Notes under the pieces: model-generated
Told to the model about the DNA's origin: nothing
The model's database searches: none
What the model saw: the letters and a program-made list of their open reading frames with translations, nothing else
Shown here: piece after piece, positions 4,924 to 5,294 of the stretch
How positions within the stretch are numbered: the stretch's first letter is position 1
Layout: the number at the start of each line of letters is the position of its first letter
Position numbers and translations under genes: made by a program
NCBI GenBank assembly: GCA_030045215.1
Contig: JASIBJ010000400.1
Span: 1-5,294 of the forward strand
From: Streptosporangiaceae bacterium
GTDB taxonomy: Bacteria; Actinomycetota; Actinomycetes; Streptosporangiales; Streptosporangiaceae
DNA length: 5,294 bases
Direction: 5' to 3'

Positions 4924-5294
4924 CCTCGCGACGGCGCGGCGTCGGGCTCACGCCGATGGAGACCCGGCGGGATGTCATCGTCAAGACCGCAGTGCTCGCC
5001 GACGAGCTGGGATACGAGATCTTCGCGGTGCCCGAGGGCTGGGGACTGGACTCGACCCCGGTGCTTACCGAGATCGCGCTGCGCACTACCAGAATCCACC
5101 TTGCCTCCGGCGTTCTGTCGGTCTGGGGACGCACCCCGGCCACGCTAGCGATGACCGCCGCCACCTTGTACCAGGTCTGCGGCGGACGGTACCTGCTGGG
5201 CCTGGGCGCCAGCACCAAAGCCCTGGCGGAGGGGTTCCACGACACCGCGTTCGAGCACCCCGCCGCCAAGCTGCGCGACGCCGTGACCAAGGTC
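4920..5294 (+). CDS. Luciferase-like (LLM class) flavin/F420-dependent oxidoreductase, N-terminal part
   Basis: The first 125 codons of a gene that runs off the window. It begins ATG 4920, overlapping the previous stop as ATGA. The visible part is the first half of a luciferase-like TIM barrel. It has an opening strand GVGLTPMETR (7-16), the helix VKTAVLADELGYEIFAVPEG (21-40), the strand TTRIHLASGVLSVWGRTP (56-73), the helix ATLAMTAATLYQVCGGR (74-90), then YLLGLGAS (91-98), where the G-R-Y-x-L-G-L-G-A-S pattern is diagnostic. Members use reduced FMN with oxygen (monooxygenases) or coenzyme F420 (dehydrogenases/reductases). In actinomycetes, F420 users are common, but the cofactor cannot be fixed from this half. 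Substrate is unknown. Coupling to the hotdog gene suggests both act on one acyl or lipid-like compound, an inference from neighbourhood only. Confidence 0.85.
   Translation, partial: MTSRRRGVGLTPMETRRDVIVKTAVLADELGYEIFAVPEGWGLDSTPVLTEIALRTTRIHLASGVLSVWGRTPATLAMTAATLYQVCGGRYLLGLGASTKALAEGFHDTAFEHPAAKLRDAVTKV

Overview
The window is GC-rich throughout, except for a short A/T-rich stretch just downstream of a tRNA gene. It reads as the chromosome of an actinomycete. Supporting signs are the strong G/C bias at third codon positions, a tRNA gene with no encoded CCA end, a hydrolase-LuxR fusion regulator, a luciferase-like flavin/F420-type oxidoreductase, and a two-helix membrane protein of a kind seen in actinobacteria. 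No genus can be named from the sequence alone. All identities rest on motif and family recognition by eye; no database search was possible.

Layout, left to right. Positions 1-296 hold the 3' end of a glucose-6-phosphate dehydrogenase gene. A 358-bp non-coding stretch follows, then an intact tRNA-Pro(TGG) at 655-729. Next come an A/T-rich patch and two hairpins (774-799 and 856-896) that look like the transcription end of a leftward unit. That unit has a membrane protein gene (1292-1873) followed by a small GYD-domain gene (935-1261). Further right are two decayed genes pointing away from each other. One is a leftward conserved gene carrying a nonsense codon and a -1 frameshift (1950-2284). 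The other is a rightward phosphotransferase (APH-type kinase) remnant that has lost its N-terminal lobe (2329-2763).

The right half looks functional and coherent. An alpha/beta-hydrolase fused to a LuxR-type DNA-binding domain (2991-3986) lies upstream of a probable two-gene operon. The operon encodes a double-hotdog, thioesterase-like protein (4108-4923) and a luciferase-like oxidoreductase (4920 to beyond the window), joined by an ATGA overlap. An inverted repeat sits directly before the regulator's start codon. A near-perfect 15-bp direct repeat sits before the operon, with its second copy just upstream of a -10-like box that would give a leaderless transcript. A reasonable inference is that the fusion protein senses or processes a small ester- or acyl-type molecule and controls an acyl-handling and oxidation pathway encoded next door.

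The most notable parts are this hydrolase-LuxR / hotdog / luciferase-like cassette with its putative operators, and the decayed zone to the right of the tRNA, which resembles the scar of past insertions and deletions. No CRISPR array, transposase, integrase or replication origin was seen.
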